A stretch of DNA of 64,000 nt from Acidovorax sp. Leaf191 (GTDB taxonomy: Bacteria > Pseudomonadota > Gammaproteobacteria > Burkholderiales > Burkholderiaceae_C), in NCBI RefSeq assembly GCF_001424425.1, contig NZ_LMPT01000019.1:557003-621002 (forward strand), written 5' to 3'. A program made the position numbers and the translations under genes. The notes beneath the pieces were generated by a model. That model was not told the origin of the DNA, searched no databases, and saw nothing but the letters and a program-made list of their open reading frames with translations. Position 1 is the first letter of the stretch; each line of letters opens with the position of its first letter. This document shows positions 18,765 through 27,942 of this stretch, one piece after another.

Positions 18765-20441
18765 ATGCCTTCACTCACCCTGCACCGCAAAGCCTTTCTG
18801 GCCCTGGCCGCCTTGCTGGTGGCCTTGCTGCTGATCTTTGCGGGGTTTTCGCGGCTGGGGCTGCAGCGCGGGCTGGGGCCGTATGTGGCCGAGATCGAAC
18901 TCGCCCGCATGGACTGGCTGGCAGAGCGCCTGCAGGCACACTACCTGCATGTGGGTGGCTGGGACACGCTGCGCAACCAGCCCGGCCTGTGGGGCCGGCT
19001 CAGCCACCCGGGCGGCGGCCAGCGCAGGGCGGGTGGTGGCGCGGCCGACGGCTTCGCCCCGCCCCCGTCCATGGGCAACGCGCCCTCCGGCACCACTTCG
19101 TCGGCCGAGAGTGCCAACCCATTTGCGGGCCCGTACGGCGGCCCTCCCCGCGCCGCCACCGGCGAGCGCAGCGGTGGCTGGCAGCCCCCACCCCAAGGCG
19201 CCGCGCCGCCGGACGGGCCACCGCCCGACCAGCGCGGCAACAGCATGGGAATGACGGGCCCGTCGGCCGACGGCCGCCCGCCCCTGCCGCCGCAGCGCCA
19301 CCCCGACGACCTCTTTCCCCGCCTGGGCCTGCTGGATGCGCAGGACGGGCTGGTCGCGGGCACCGCACCACAGCCCGGCGGCGCACGCCTGGCCTTGCGG
19401 GGTGCCAACGGCGCCACCATCGGCCACCTGGTGCTGGCGCCACCCCAAGGCGTGCGCAGCGAAGCCGACCAGGCCTTTCTGGCGCAGCAACTGGGCTTTG
19501 TGGTCTGGACGGGCCTCGCGGGGCTGGTGCTGGCGCTGCTGCTCTCGGGCTGGCTGGCACGGCGGTGGCTGGCACCGGTCGATGCGCTGGCCAGCGGCGC
19601 ACGCGAGATTGCACAGGGCCACCTGCACACCCGCGTGCCGGTGCACGGCCACGACGAAATGGCCCAACTGGCCCGCACCTTCAACACCATGGCCGAACAG
19701 CTCGGCAGCATCGAGGCCTCGCGCCGCCAGTGGCTGGGCGACGTGGCCCACGAGCTGCGCACGCCGCTGGCGGCCATGCGCGCAGAGATCGAGGCCGTGC
19801 AGGACGGCGTGCGCACCTTCGACGACAAGACCGCGCTGCGCCTGCACCGGCAGGTGATGCGCCTCATCCAGCTGGTGGGCGACCTGCGCGCCAGCCTGGA
19901 CGCAGCGGGCACCAGCGCGCCGTCGGCCCAGGTGCCGGTGCACCCGCTCTCGCTGCTGTCCGAAGCCCTGGCCTCGATGCGCCCGCGCCTGGCGCAGGCC
20001 CGCATCGCCGTGGACACCATGGGCCTCGACGCGCTGGCCACGCAGTCGCCCGCGCCGCTGGTGCGGGGCGACGCGCAGCAACTGCACCAGGTGTTCCTGA
20101 ACCTGCTGGAAAACAGCCTGCGCTACACCGATGCGGGGGGCCTGCTGCGCATCGCGGCATTCGAAGCCGAGGCCCCGGGCGGCGCACCGCTGCTGCGTAT
20201 GCAACTGGACGACAGCGCGCCTGGCGTCGCCGCACACGAGCTGCCCCGCATCTTCGAGCGCCTGTACCGGGCCGACACCTCGCGCAACCGCGACCACGGC
20301 GGTTCAGGCCTGGGCCTGGCCATCTGCCGGGCCATCGTGCTGGCGCATGGCGGCACCCTGGCGGCCGAGGCGTCGCCCCTGGGCGGCCTGCGCATCACGC
20401 TGGACCTGCCCCTGCTGGACAACTCCCCATCCACCCCGTGA
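18765..20441 (+). CDS. Sensor histidine kinase (BaeS-like)
   Basis: 558-residue membrane kinase. First membrane helix at about residues 8-30, a periplasmic region of roughly 210 residues, second helix near 245-268, HAMP linker (about 268-320), HisKA with H329 in GDVAHELRTPLAAMRAEIEA, and an ATPase domain with N box NLLENSLRYTDAGG, DDSAPGVAAHELPRIFERLY and GGSGLGLAICRAIVLAHGG. The periplasmic region holds an unusual about 120-residue Pro/Gly/Ser-rich insert (about 80-190) before a short folded part (RLGLLDAQDGLVAG), much longer than in BaeS. The response regulator gene starts 1 base after its stop, so they are a cognate pair. The stimulus is unknown. Confidence 0.93.
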   Translation: MPSLTLHRKAFLALAALLVALLLIFAGFSRLGLQRGLGPYVAEIELARMDWLAERLQAHYLHVGGWDTLRNQPGLWGRLSHPGGGQRRAGGGAADGFAPPPSMGNAPSGTTSSAESANPFAGPYGGPPRAATGERSGGWQPPPQGAAPPDGPPPDQRGNSMGMTGPSADGRPPLPPQRHPDDLFPRLGLLDAQDGLVAGTAPQPGGARLALRGANGATIGHLVLAPPQGVRSEADQAFLAQQLGFVVWTGLAGLVLALLLSGWLARRWLAPVDALASGAREIAQGHLHTRVPVHGHDEMAQLARTFNTMAEQLGSIEASRRQWLGDVAHELRTPLAAMRAEIEAVQDGVRTFDDKTALRLHRQVMRLIQLVGDLRASLDAAGTSAPSAQVPVHPLSLLSEALASMRPRLAQARIAVDTMGLDALATQSPAPLVRGDAQQLHQVFLNLLENSLRYTDAGGLLRIAAFEAEAPGGAPLLRMQLDDSAPGVAAHELPRIFERLYRADTSRNRDHGGSGLGLAICRAIVLAHGGTLAAEASPLGGLRITLDLPLLDNSPSTP

Positions 20442-20442
20442 C

Positions 20443-21150
20443 ATGACCCACCGCATCCTCGTCGTCGAAGACGAACCCGACATCGCCGCCATCGTGGTCG
20501 ACTACCTGCGCCACGCGGGCTACGCCGTCGAGCACCACGCCGACGGCCGCACGGCGCTGGCCAGCATGCTGGCGGCGCCGCCCGCGCTGACCCTGCTGGA
20601 CATCATGCTGCCCGGCATGGATGGCCTGGAGGTGCTGCGCCAGGCCCGCCGCCACACACAGCACCCCATCATCATGCTGACCGCCCGCGTGGAAGAGGTG
20701 GACCGCCTCATCGGCCTGGAGCTGGGCGCCGACGACTACATCTGCAAGCCGTTCTCGCCGCGCGAGGTGGTGGCCCGCGCCAAGGCCGTGCTGCGCCGCG
20801 CCGCGGCCACGCCGCCGCCGCCGCCGGGCACCACCACCACCGTGGCGGCGCTGGTACTCGACGAGCTGCACTGGCAGGCCACGCTGCACGGCACGCCGCT
20901 GGGCCTCACGCGGCGGGAGTTTCGGCTTCTGCAGGTGCTGGCCCGCCACCGCGGGCGCATCTTCTCGCGCGCGCAGCTGCTGGACCAGGCGTACGACGAC
21001 ACGCTCGATGTGAACGAGCGCGCCATCGACAGCCACATCAAGAACCTGCGCAAGAAGCTCAAGGCCGCCAGCGCCGACGGCAGCGACTGGATCCGCTCGG
21101 TGTACGGGGTGGGCTTTGCGCTGGACCCGAGCGCGACTGCAGGTGAGTGA
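20443..21150 (+). CDS. OmpR-family response regulator (BaeR-like)
   Basis: 235 residues. Receiver domain (1-120) with acidic pocket E9-D10, phosphoacceptor D53 in LTLLDIMLPGMDG, conserved Thr in MLTAR and Lys in DDYICKPF. After a proline-rich linker (TPPPPPGTTTT) comes the winged-helix DNA-binding domain (about 135-230) with LTRREFRLLQVLARHRGRIF and IDSHIKNLRKKL, ending IRSVYGVGFAL. It starts immediately after the kinase, so it is the paired output. Targets may include its own operon with the exported dioxygenase-like lipoprotein. A family-A repeat with a T-run follows at 21268-21324 and could terminate the unit. Confidence 0.94.
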   Translation: MTHRILVVEDEPDIAAIVVDYLRHAGYAVEHHADGRTALASMLAAPPALTLLDIMLPGMDGLEVLRQARRHTQHPIIMLTARVEEVDRLIGLELGADDYICKPFSPREVVARAKAVLRRAAATPPPPPGTTTTVAALVLDELHWQATLHGTPLGLTRREFRLLQVLARHRGRIFSRAQLLDQAYDDTLDVNERAIDSHIKNLRKKLKAASADGSDWIRSVYGVGFALDPSATAGE

Positions 21151-21458
21151 CAGGGCGCGCAGCGGGACGCACAGGCCGCGGCATGCGGGCAGGAGCGCCC
21201 GCGCAGGGGCTGCTTGCGCAGACCCGCCCACACAGCACGCATCCCATCGACGCTGCCGCATCCCCGGTTGCTATCAATTAAATAGCTGGTAGCGCCCGTC
21301 CATCAAGCGGCAGGGCCATTTTTTACTCGGATGGATGGCGCCATCATCGAAGAGTCCGGCCGATGTCTCACTTTGCCGCACGCAGCGCACCTACACCGCC
21401 GCAGACCAGGCACGGGTCTGATCGGGCCACACATTGGTCCATCCTCCATACCGCCCCG
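21151..21458. other. Intergenic region before topoisomerase IB
   Basis: 308 bases (fewer if topoisomerase starts at 21363). It contains the family-A repeat at 21268-21324, which ends in a T-run and may terminate the two-component operon. No other gene is visible. Confidence 0.4.
21268..21324 (+). repeat. Dispersed repeat family A, copy 1
   Basis: Near-palindrome GCTATCAATTAAATAGC (21270-21286), then TGGTAGCGCCCGTCCATCAA, GCGGCAGGGCCA and a T-run. The two GCGC-containing arms flank CCATCAA and can form a hairpin. Related copies lie at 43606-43664 and 47668-47723 (minus), with the AT palindrome alone at 31470-31486. Confidence 0.75.
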
Positions 21459-22670
21459 ATGCCCGCTACATCCTCTTCGACCCGCGCATCTGCGCCCCCC
21501 AAAACCACAACCCCCCGCCAGCCCAGGCTGCCCGGCGGCCTGGTGTACGTCACGCCCGACATGCCCGGTCTGTCGCGGGTGCCCAGCGGCGAAAAGGCGT
21601 TTCGCTACCGCCAGCCCGATGGGCAGTGGCTCAAGGATGCGGAAGAGATCGCCCGCATCCAGCGCCTGGCCATCCCGCCGGCGTACACCGACGTGTGGAT
21701 TTGCCCGCGGCCCAACGGCCACCTGCAGGCCACCGGGCTCGACGCGCGCGGACGGCGCCAGTACCGCTACCACGCGCAGTGGCGCGCGCAGCGCGACGAG
21801 GGCAAGTTCGAGCACATGCAGGCCTTCGGGCGTGCCCTGCCGCGCATCCGCGCCCGTGTGGCACGCGACCTGGCCGCGCACCGCAGCGGCCAGCCGCTGT
21901 CGCGCACGCTGGTACTGGCCACACTGGTGCGCCTGCTGGACACCACCTATCTGCGCGTGGGCAACGAGGAATACGCCGCCACCAACAAATCGTACGGCCT
22001 GACCACGCTGCGCACGCGGCATGTGCAGGTCAAAGGCAGCCAGCTGACGCTGCGGTTTCGCGGCAAGAGCGGCGTGCAGCAGGAGGCCGAACTCAGCGAC
22101 CCCCGTGTGGCCCGCGTGGTGCGGCACTGCCAGCAGTTGCCGGGGCAGGAGCTCTTCCAGTACGAAGATGAGGACGGCACCCCGCGCACCGTGGGCTCGG
22201 GCGACGTGAATGACTACCTGCGCGAGATCACGCACGGCGCGTCCGACACCGACGGCGATCACTTCACCGCGAAGGACTTTCGCACCTGGCACGGCACCAC
22301 GCAGGCGCTGGAGCTGACGCGCCTGGCGTGCACACAGGCCGACGCCGCAGACCCCACCGACAAGAGCGTGCGCTACACCGCCAAGACCATCCTCGCCGAG
22401 GTGGCGCGCCAGCTGGGCAACACGCCCGCCGTGTGCAAGAAGTCGTACGTGCATCCCGCGGTGCTGGAGCTGGGCTCGCGCCTGGCATCCGACGCCGGGC
22501 CCGGCATGCAGGACGTGTGGGACCGCATCGGCGGCAGCGCGTCGCCACGCGGCCTGAGCGCGGCAGAGCGCCGCTTGCTGGCGTTCTTGCGCAAACCGCG
22601 CAAGACACCCAAGACGCCGAAAGCCTCCAAAGCCGGCAAGGTACAGGTGCGCGCACAAGCCAAGGCATAG
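21459..22670 (+). CDS. DNA topoisomerase IB
   Basis: 403-residue type IB topoisomerase (start at 21459; the in-frame Met at 21363 would add 32 residues), relaxing supercoils through a 3'-phosphotyrosine. N-terminal domain about 20-110 (YVTPDMPGLSRVPSGEKAFR, IPPAYTDVWICPRPNGHLQA), catalytic domain from about 120. Active-site elements: RVGNEEYAATNKSYGLTTLR with the first Arg, KGSQLTLRFRGKSG with the Lys, DFRTWHGTTQA with the Arg-His, and nucleophile Tyr330 in VCKKSYVHPAV. The C-terminal tail is Lys/Pro-rich (KPRKTPKTPKASKAGK), likely DNA-contacting. Bacterial homologues resemble poxvirus-type enzymes. Single gene. Confidence 0.94.
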   Translation: MPATSSSTRASAPPKTTTPRQPRLPGGLVYVTPDMPGLSRVPSGEKAFRYRQPDGQWLKDAEEIARIQRLAIPPAYTDVWICPRPNGHLQATGLDARGRRQYRYHAQWRAQRDEGKFEHMQAFGRALPRIRARVARDLAAHRSGQPLSRTLVLATLVRLLDTTYLRVGNEEYAATNKSYGLTTLRTRHVQVKGSQLTLRFRGKSGVQQEAELSDPRVARVVRHCQQLPGQELFQYEDEDGTPRTVGSGDVNDYLREITHGASDTDGDHFTAKDFRTWHGTTQALELTRLACTQADAADPTDKSVRYTAKTILAEVARQLGNTPAVCKKSYVHPAVLELGSRLASDAGPGMQDVWDRIGGSASPRGLSAAERRLLAFLRKPRKTPKTPKASKAGKVQVRAQAKA

Positions 22671-22853
22671 GTGACACGCGGGAGGCAGGCACGCAGGCAA
22701 TTTTCGTCAACAGGCCGCGGGGTGTCGCGCAGGTGCCGCGCGCCCCCTGATGCCGCAAGCCGGATCGCTAAACTGCGAAGCTGCGCTTTTCTCCACCGCC
22801 CTTCAGCCCGGCCCTGCGCACAGGCCGGCTCCGTTCATCTGCAGCCTGCCGCC

Positions 22854-23645
22854 ATGTCCACAGACACGCTTTCCACGCCAGAGTCCGCGAATCTCCTGGC
22901 CGACCGCCACCAGCAACGCCCCTTCCTGAGCCTGCCCGAACGCGAAGCCATCAACCGCGGCCGCTGGTTCGCCGCGCTCACGCCATCGCTGCGGCACGAC
23001 ATCTTTCGGCTGGGCCGCGTCACACGCTACACCCACGGCCAGATGATCGTAGAGCAAGGTGACCTGGCGCAGGACTGGTTTGCGTGCGCGAGCGGCGCCA
23101 TCCGGTTTCGGCGCACCACGCCGTCGGGCAAGCAGGTGACGCTGGCCTATGTGGAGCCCGGCATCTGGGTGGGCGAGGCCGAGGTGCTGCACCGCGGCCC
23201 CAACACCTACGACGCGCACGCCCATGGCCCCACCACGGTGCTGAGCGTGGCCGAGGGCGTCTTCCGCCAGTTGCTGCGCGAACATTCGGAGTTCGGCGAG
23301 GCGCTGCTCACGCTGCAGGCGCGCCGCATGCGCTACCTGTACTGGATGATGGAAGACATGGCCACCCTGCCCCTGCGCGCGCGGCTGGCCAAGCAGCTGC
23401 TGCACGTGCTGCGCCGCTTTGGCGAGCGCGCCGCCGTGCCCGGCCAGCGCGGCGCCATCGGGCTGTCGCTGGTGCAGGACGAGCTGGCGCAGCTGCTGGG
23501 CGGTTCACGCCAACGCATCAATGTGGAATTGAAGTGGATGGAGCGCGAAGGCATCATCGGCATCCACCAGCGCAGCATCGTGGTCTACCAGCAGGAGCAG
23601 CTCGAAGCACTGGCGCAGCAGGAAGCGTCGCAGCACGGTGACTGA
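22854..23645 (+). CDS. Crp/Fnr family transcriptional regulator
   Basis: 263 residues: cyclic-nucleotide-binding-like beta-roll at about 45-160 (YTHGQMIVEQGDLAQDWFAC, GIWVGEAEVLHRGPNTYDAH) and C-terminal winged helix at about 180-250 with the recognition region LVQDELAQLLGGSRQRINVELKWMER. No N-terminal Cys cluster, so it is not an oxygen-sensing FNR; canonical cAMP-phosphate residues are not evident either, so the effector is unknown. Start at 22854 (MSTDTLSTPES) is chosen because upstream frame sequence is non-coding in character. It converges with fumC, which ends at 23750. Confidence 0.88.
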   Translation: MSTDTLSTPESANLLADRHQQRPFLSLPEREAINRGRWFAALTPSLRHDIFRLGRVTRYTHGQMIVEQGDLAQDWFACASGAIRFRRTTPSGKQVTLAYVEPGIWVGEAEVLHRGPNTYDAHAHGPTTVLSVAEGVFRQLLREHSEFGEALLTLQARRMRYLYWMMEDMATLPLRARLAKQLLHVLRRFGERAAVPGQRGAIGLSLVQDELAQLLGGSRQRINVELKWMEREGIIGIHQRSIVVYQQEQLEALAQQEASQHGD

Positions 23646-23749
23646 CGGTCACGGCACTGCACGAGCGCACGAATGGCGAGGACGGCGGATATCGCGCCAA
23701 CAGTGTGCGGCCCCGATACCCTGGCTCTTTTCTCGACCCCGGCCTGCGA

Positions 23750-25135
23750 TCAACGCCCGACCATGTGGCCCGGCACCACCCACTGGTCGAACTGCTCGCC
23801 CGTCACGTGGCCCGAGGCCACAGCCGCTTCGCGCAGGCTCGTGCCTTCCTTGTGCGCCTTCTTGGCAATATAGGCCGCCTTGTCGTAGCCGATGTGGGTG
23901 TTGAGAGCGGTCACCAGCATGAGCGAGCGGTCCACCAGCTCGGTGATGCGCTCGCGGTTGGGCTCGATGCCCACGGCGCACTGGTCGTTGAAGCTCACCA
24001 TGCCGTCGGCCAGCAGGCGCACGCTCTGCAGGAAGTTGTGGGCCACCATGGGGCGGAAGACATTGAGCTCGAAGTTGCCCGAGGCACCGCCGAAGTTGAT
24101 GGCCACGTCGTTGCCGAACACCTGGGCAGCCAGCATGGTCACCGCCTCGCTCTGCGTGGGGTTGACCTTGCCGGGCATGATGGACGAGCCGGGCTCGTTC
24201 TCGGGGATGCTCAGCTCGCCGATGCCGCTGCGCGGGCCGCTGGCCAGCCAGCGCACGTCGTTGGCGATCTTCATCATGCTGGCCGCCAGCGTCTTGAGCG
24301 CGCCGTGGGCGTGCACCAGGCCGTCCACCGAGGCCAGTGCCTCGAACTTGTTGGGTGCGGTGACGAAGGGAAGGCCCGTGAGGCGCGCCAACTCGGCTGC
24401 GGACTGCTCGGCATAGCCCTTGGGCGCGTTCAGGCCCGTGCCCACCGCGGTGCCGCCCAGGGCCAGTTCATACAGGTGGGGCAGCGCGGCGCGCACATGG
24501 CGCTCGCCATGGTCCAGTTGCGCCACGTAGCCCGAGAACTCCTGGCCCAGCGTGAGCGGGGTGGCATCCTGCAGATGGGTGCGGCCGATCTTGACGATGC
24601 CATCGAAGTCCTGCGCCTTCTTCGCCAGCGTGGCGCGCAGCTTGGCGATGGCGGGCAGCAGCTTGTGCGTGAGGGCCTCCACCGCGGCCACGTGCATGGC
24701 AGTCGGGAACACGTCGTTGCTCGACTGGCTGCGGTTCACGTCGTCGTTGGGGTGGACCAGGCGGCCTTCGCCGCGCTCGCCGCCCAGGATCTCGCTGGCG
24801 CGGTTGGCCAGCACCTCGTTGACATTCATGTTGGTCTGCGTGCCCGAGCCCGTCTGCCACACCACCAGCGGGAACTCGCCCGCGTGCTGGCCGGCGATGA
24901 CCTCATCGGCCGCAGCCACGATGGCGTCGGTCTTCTTCGCATCCTGCAGGCCCAGGGCCTGGTTGACCACGGCCGAGGCACGCTTGACCTGGGCCAGCGC
25001 CTTGATGATCTCGCGCGGCTGCTGTTCGCCCGAGATGTCGAAGTTCTGCAGCGAGCGCTGCGTCTGCGCGCCCCAGAGCTTGTCGGCAGGGACCTCGATA
25101 GGGCCAAAGGTGTCGCGTTCGGTACGGGAGGTCAT
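23750..25135 (-). CDS. fumC: Fumarate hydratase, class II
   Basis: 461-residue iron-independent fumarase that hydrates fumarate to malate in the TCA cycle. Seen: [57 protein letters not shown] with the catalytic His, and the fumarase/aspartase signature [13 protein letters not shown] with the mobile-loop Ser. Start at 25135 ([16 protein letters not shown]), GGAG about 10 bases upstream; the frame to 25297 is non-coding. A Fe-S class I fumarase lies 3.5 kb away, so this is probably the iron-poor/oxidative-stress substitute; a Fur-like site lies about 145 bases upstream. Confidence 0.96.
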   Translation of the reverse strand: MTSRTERDTFGPIEVPADKLWGAQTQRSLQNFDISGEQQPREIIKALAQVKRASAVVNQALGLQDAKKTDAIVAAADEVIAGQHAGEFPLVVWQTGSGTQTNMNVNEVLANRASEILGGERGEGRLVHPNDDVNRSQSSNDVFPTAMHVAAVEALTHKLLPAIAKLRATLAKKAQDFDGIVKIGRTHLQDATPLTLGQEFSGYVAQLDHGERHVRAALPHLYELALGGTAVGTGLNAPKGYAEQSAAELARLTGLPFVTAPNKFEALASVDGLVHAHGALKTLAASMMKIANDVRWLASGPRSGIGELSIPENEPGSSIMPGKVNPTQSEAVTMLAAQVFGNDVAINFGGASGNFELNVFRPMVAHNFLQSVRLLADGMVSFNDQCAVGIEPNRERITELVDRSLMLVTALNTHIGYDKAAYIAKKAHKEGTSLREAAVASGHVTGEQFDQWVVPGHMVGR

Positions 25136-25604
25136 GGGCAGCGGTTCTCCAAGAAAAAAACAGAAAGCGGGCGGGCAGACGGCGGGGCCCCGGCGAGGCC
25201 GCGATGGGGACCGGGGGGAGGGCTTGCGTCTGACGCCCAAGAGCAGCCGGAACACCGGCGCGCCCGGCAGCATAATGCAAAAACGAACCATTCTCATTTG
25301 TTAGCCTGGATGGCCTGTGCACGAGCATGGCGCGGCCAGTGTGCGGCAAGCCCCGCCACAGCGGGCAGCCGACCGCGCCGCCACCACTGCTGGTGGGGGC
25401 ATGGCCGGCGAACGGTCCCTTCAGCACCACCCAGCCCGCCAAGCCCCCACGCCAGCGCGCCTTGGCACCGGTCGATACACTTCGACGCGCGCGGACGTGC
25501 CCTGACCCCTGCATGGCGCTGCCGCTGCGTATCTGCCCTGGGCCCCTTGACGGCGCCGCGCGCCCGATGCACCCTGCCCACTCCATCACAGCTTTCTTCG
25601 CACC
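25136..25604. other. Divergent intergenic region, fumC and GGDEF/EAL gene
   Basis: 469 bases without a supported gene. It contains the candidate Fur site at 25279-25299 on the fumC side and an AT-richer stretch around 25270-25305. The part nearer 25605 is GC-rich and shows no clear promoter boxes. Confidence 0.45.
25279..25299 (-). promoter_or_regulatory. Candidate Fur box upstream of fumC
   Basis: On the minus strand: AAATGAGAATGGTTCGTTTT, then T. The left half AATGAGAAT is within one base of the Fur half-site AATGATAAT; the right half is degenerate, about 6 of 10 dyad pairs matching. A possible -10 (GCATTAT) follows immediately. It lies 144-164 bases before fumC. This suggests iron-repressed fumC, as in pseudomonads, but the match is imperfect. 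Confidence 0.4.
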
Positions 25605-27767
25605 ATGAACACGTTCATGCCCTCCAGCTACAACCTGTTCGTGGTGGCCGCCTCCTTTGCCATTGCCATGCTGGCGTCGTACGTGACGCTGGACCTGGCG
25701 CGCCGTGTGCGCACGGCACAGCGCCGCGTAGGGCTGGCCTGGTGGGCCGCAGGCTCCATCGTCATGGGCACGGGCATCTGGGCCATGCACTTCCTGGGCA
25801 TGCAGGCGTTTCGGCTGCCCATCGAGATCGGCTTTGCCGGCGGCCCCACCCTGCTGTCGTGGCTGGCCGCCGTGGCCGCGTCGGCCATGGCCCTGCAGCT
25901 GGCCAGCCGCGAAACCTTTGGCCGTGTGCAACTGGCCATGGGTGCGCTGGTGATGGGCGCGGGCATCAGCGGCATGCACTACATCGGCATGGCGGCGATG
26001 GAGATGGCGCCGGGCATCGTGTGGGACCCGCTGCTGGTGGCGCTGTCGGTGCTGATCGCGGTGCTGGCATCGGCCACGGCCTTGCTGATCTTCAAGCTGC
26101 TGCGCCGCGTGCAGCCCGGGCAGCGCCTGGCGTACCAGGTGGCCGCATCGTTCGTGATGGCGGTGGCCATCTGCGGCATGCACTACACCGGCATGGCGGC
26201 GGCCAGCTTTGCCAAGGGTGCGGTGTGCCTGAGCGCGGGCCAGCTCGGCGGCCCGGGTCTTACGGCCATGGTGCTCATGGCCACGGGCATGCTGTTGGTG
26301 AGCACGCTGTTCACCTCCATCCTGGACGCGCGCCTGCAGGCCACGGCCGAGCGCCTGACGAAGTCGCTGACCGACAGCAACACCCGCCTGCAGGCCGCCA
26401 ATGACGAGCTGCAAAAACGCGCTTTCGCCGATGCGCTGACCGGCCTGCCCAACCGGCTGCTGTTCGAGGACCGCTTGATCCACGCACTCCTTCGGCTGGA
26501 CCGCACCAACCACCACCGCGTGGAAGACCGCCTGGCGGTGCTGTTCGTGGACCTGGACGGCTTCAAGCCCATCAACGACTCGTTCGGCCACGCGGCGGGC
26601 GACGTGATCCTGCGCAGCGCGGCGGAGCGGCTGCAGCGCCAGGCGCGCGAGTCCGATACCGTGGCCCGTGTGGGCGGCGACGAATTTTTGATCCTGCTCG
26701 AAGACGTGACCGACGTGGCCGCCTGCGTGACCATGGCCAACCGGGTGCTCGCGGCCCTGTCGGAGCCGTTCGAGGTCTCGGGCAAGAAGGTGCAGATCGC
26801 GTGCTCCATCGGCATCGTGGTGCATCCCGACCATGGCGAGCGCGGCAAGCTGGTCGCCAATGCCGACGCGGCCATGTATGCGGCCAAGCGCGCTGGCGGC
26901 GGCTGTTATGCGCTGTTCGAGCCCCACATGGGATCGGACGCGTCCGAACAGCTGGAGCTGCAGAACGACCTGCGCCAGGCCATCGACCGCGGCCAGCTGG
27001 CCCTGCACTACCAGCCCAAGATCGACGGCACGCGCGGCCAGATCAGCGGGGTGGAGGCCCTGCTGCGCTGGAACCACCCCAAACACGGCATGGTCAGCCC
27101 GCTGGTCTTCATCGCGCTGGCCGAACGCTTCGGGCTGATCGGGCGGCTGGGCAACTGGGTGATCAACGAAGCCTGCCGCCAGACCGCAGAGTGGGCCGAC
27201 AGCGGCCTGCGCATGCGCGTGGCCATCAACCTGTCGGTGCACCAGCTGCGCGAGGCCGGGCTGGCCGAGCGCATCGAGCAGGCGCTGCTGCGCCACGGGC
27301 TCGATGCCTCGCAGCTGCTGTGCGAGATCACCGAATCGGTGGCCATGGAGGACATCAAGGCCACGCAGCGCACCTTCGAGGGGCTGGCGCGCATCGGCGT
27401 GTTCCTGTCCATCGACGACTTCGGCACCGGGTATTCGAGCCTGAACTACCTGCGCCAGTTGCCGGCGCAGCAGCTCAAGATCGACCGCAGCTTCGTGAAC
27501 GACCTGGAAAGCAGCGAAGACGCCCGCGCCGTGGTGGCGGCGGTGGTGAGCCTGGCGCATGCCCTGGGCTTGCGCGTGGTGGCCGAGGGCGTAGAGACCA
27601 GCGGCCAGCGCGACATCCTGCTGGGCATGGGCTGCGATGAACTGCAGGGCTTCTTCTACGCCCGCCCCATGCCGGCCGACACCCTGCTGGCCTGGTCGCA
27701 AGGCGACAAGCCCGCCGGCGGTGCGGACTTCACGCCATCCGTCATCGGGTCGCTGCCGGACCTGTAG
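25605..27767 (+). CDS. MHYT-GGDEF-EAL cyclic-di-GMP signalling protein
   Basis: 720-residue inner-membrane protein. An N-terminal seven-helix MHYT sensor (about residues 1-240) shows three repeats MHFLGM, MHYIGM and MHYTGM, proposed to bind metal or gas. The GGDEF domain (about 280-440) has an intact GGDEF at 357-361, and the EAL domain (about 455-710) has an intact EAL with E484 plus NLSVHQLREAGL, CEITESVAMED and FGTGYSSLNYLRQLP, so both synthesis and hydrolysis of cyclic-di-GMP are possible. Similar proteins are mostly bifunctional or act as phosphodiesterases. Divergent from fumC; followed after 175 bases by an acidic hypothetical gene. I cannot name its input signal. Confidence 0.95.
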   Translation: MNTFMPSSYNLFVVAASFAIAMLASYVTLDLARRVRTAQRRVGLAWWAAGSIVMGTGIWAMHFLGMQAFRLPIEIGFAGGPTLLSWLAAVAASAMALQLASRETFGRVQLAMGALVMGAGISGMHYIGMAAMEMAPGIVWDPLLVALSVLIAVLASATALLIFKLLRRVQPGQRLAYQVAASFVMAVAICGMHYTGMAAASFAKGAVCLSAGQLGGPGLTAMVLMATGMLLVSTLFTSILDARLQATAERLTKSLTDSNTRLQAANDELQKRAFADALTGLPNRLLFEDRLIHALLRLDRTNHHRVEDRLAVLFVDLDGFKPINDSFGHAAGDVILRSAAERLQRQARESDTVARVGGDEFLILLEDVTDVAACVTMANRVLAALSEPFEVSGKKVQIACSIGIVVHPDHGERGKLVANADAAMYAAKRAGGGCYALFEPHMGSDASEQLELQNDLRQAIDRGQLALHYQPKIDGTRGQISGVEALLRWNHPKHGMVSPLVFIALAERFGLIGRLGNWVINEACRQTAEWADSGLRMRVAINLSVHQLREAGLAERIEQALLRHGLDASQLLCEITESVAMEDIKATQRTFEGLARIGVFLSIDDFGTGYSSLNYLRQLPAQQLKIDRSFVNDLESSEDARAVVAAVVSLAHALGLRVVAEGVETSGQRDILLGMGCDELQGFFYARPMPADTLLAWSQGDKPAGGADFTPSVIGSLPDL

Positions 27768-27942
27768 CCCGCCCTGCCCCGGGTCTGGCGGAGGCTCCGG
27801 CGAAGATGGACGACGCCCATGTCAGCGGCGCCTGACATGGCGCGGCGCGTGGGAGGCCGACGATGGACTGATGGCGGTTTTCCCGCCCCGCAGCGCGCCC
27901 TTCCCGGGCCCGCGGCGCATCACCCATCCATCGGAGCACACC

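Noticed and set aside
24903-27701. 932-codon minus-strand frame opposite the GGDEF/EAL gene
   Set aside because: His/Gln/Ala-rich antisense of MHYT-GGDEF-EAL; no family features.
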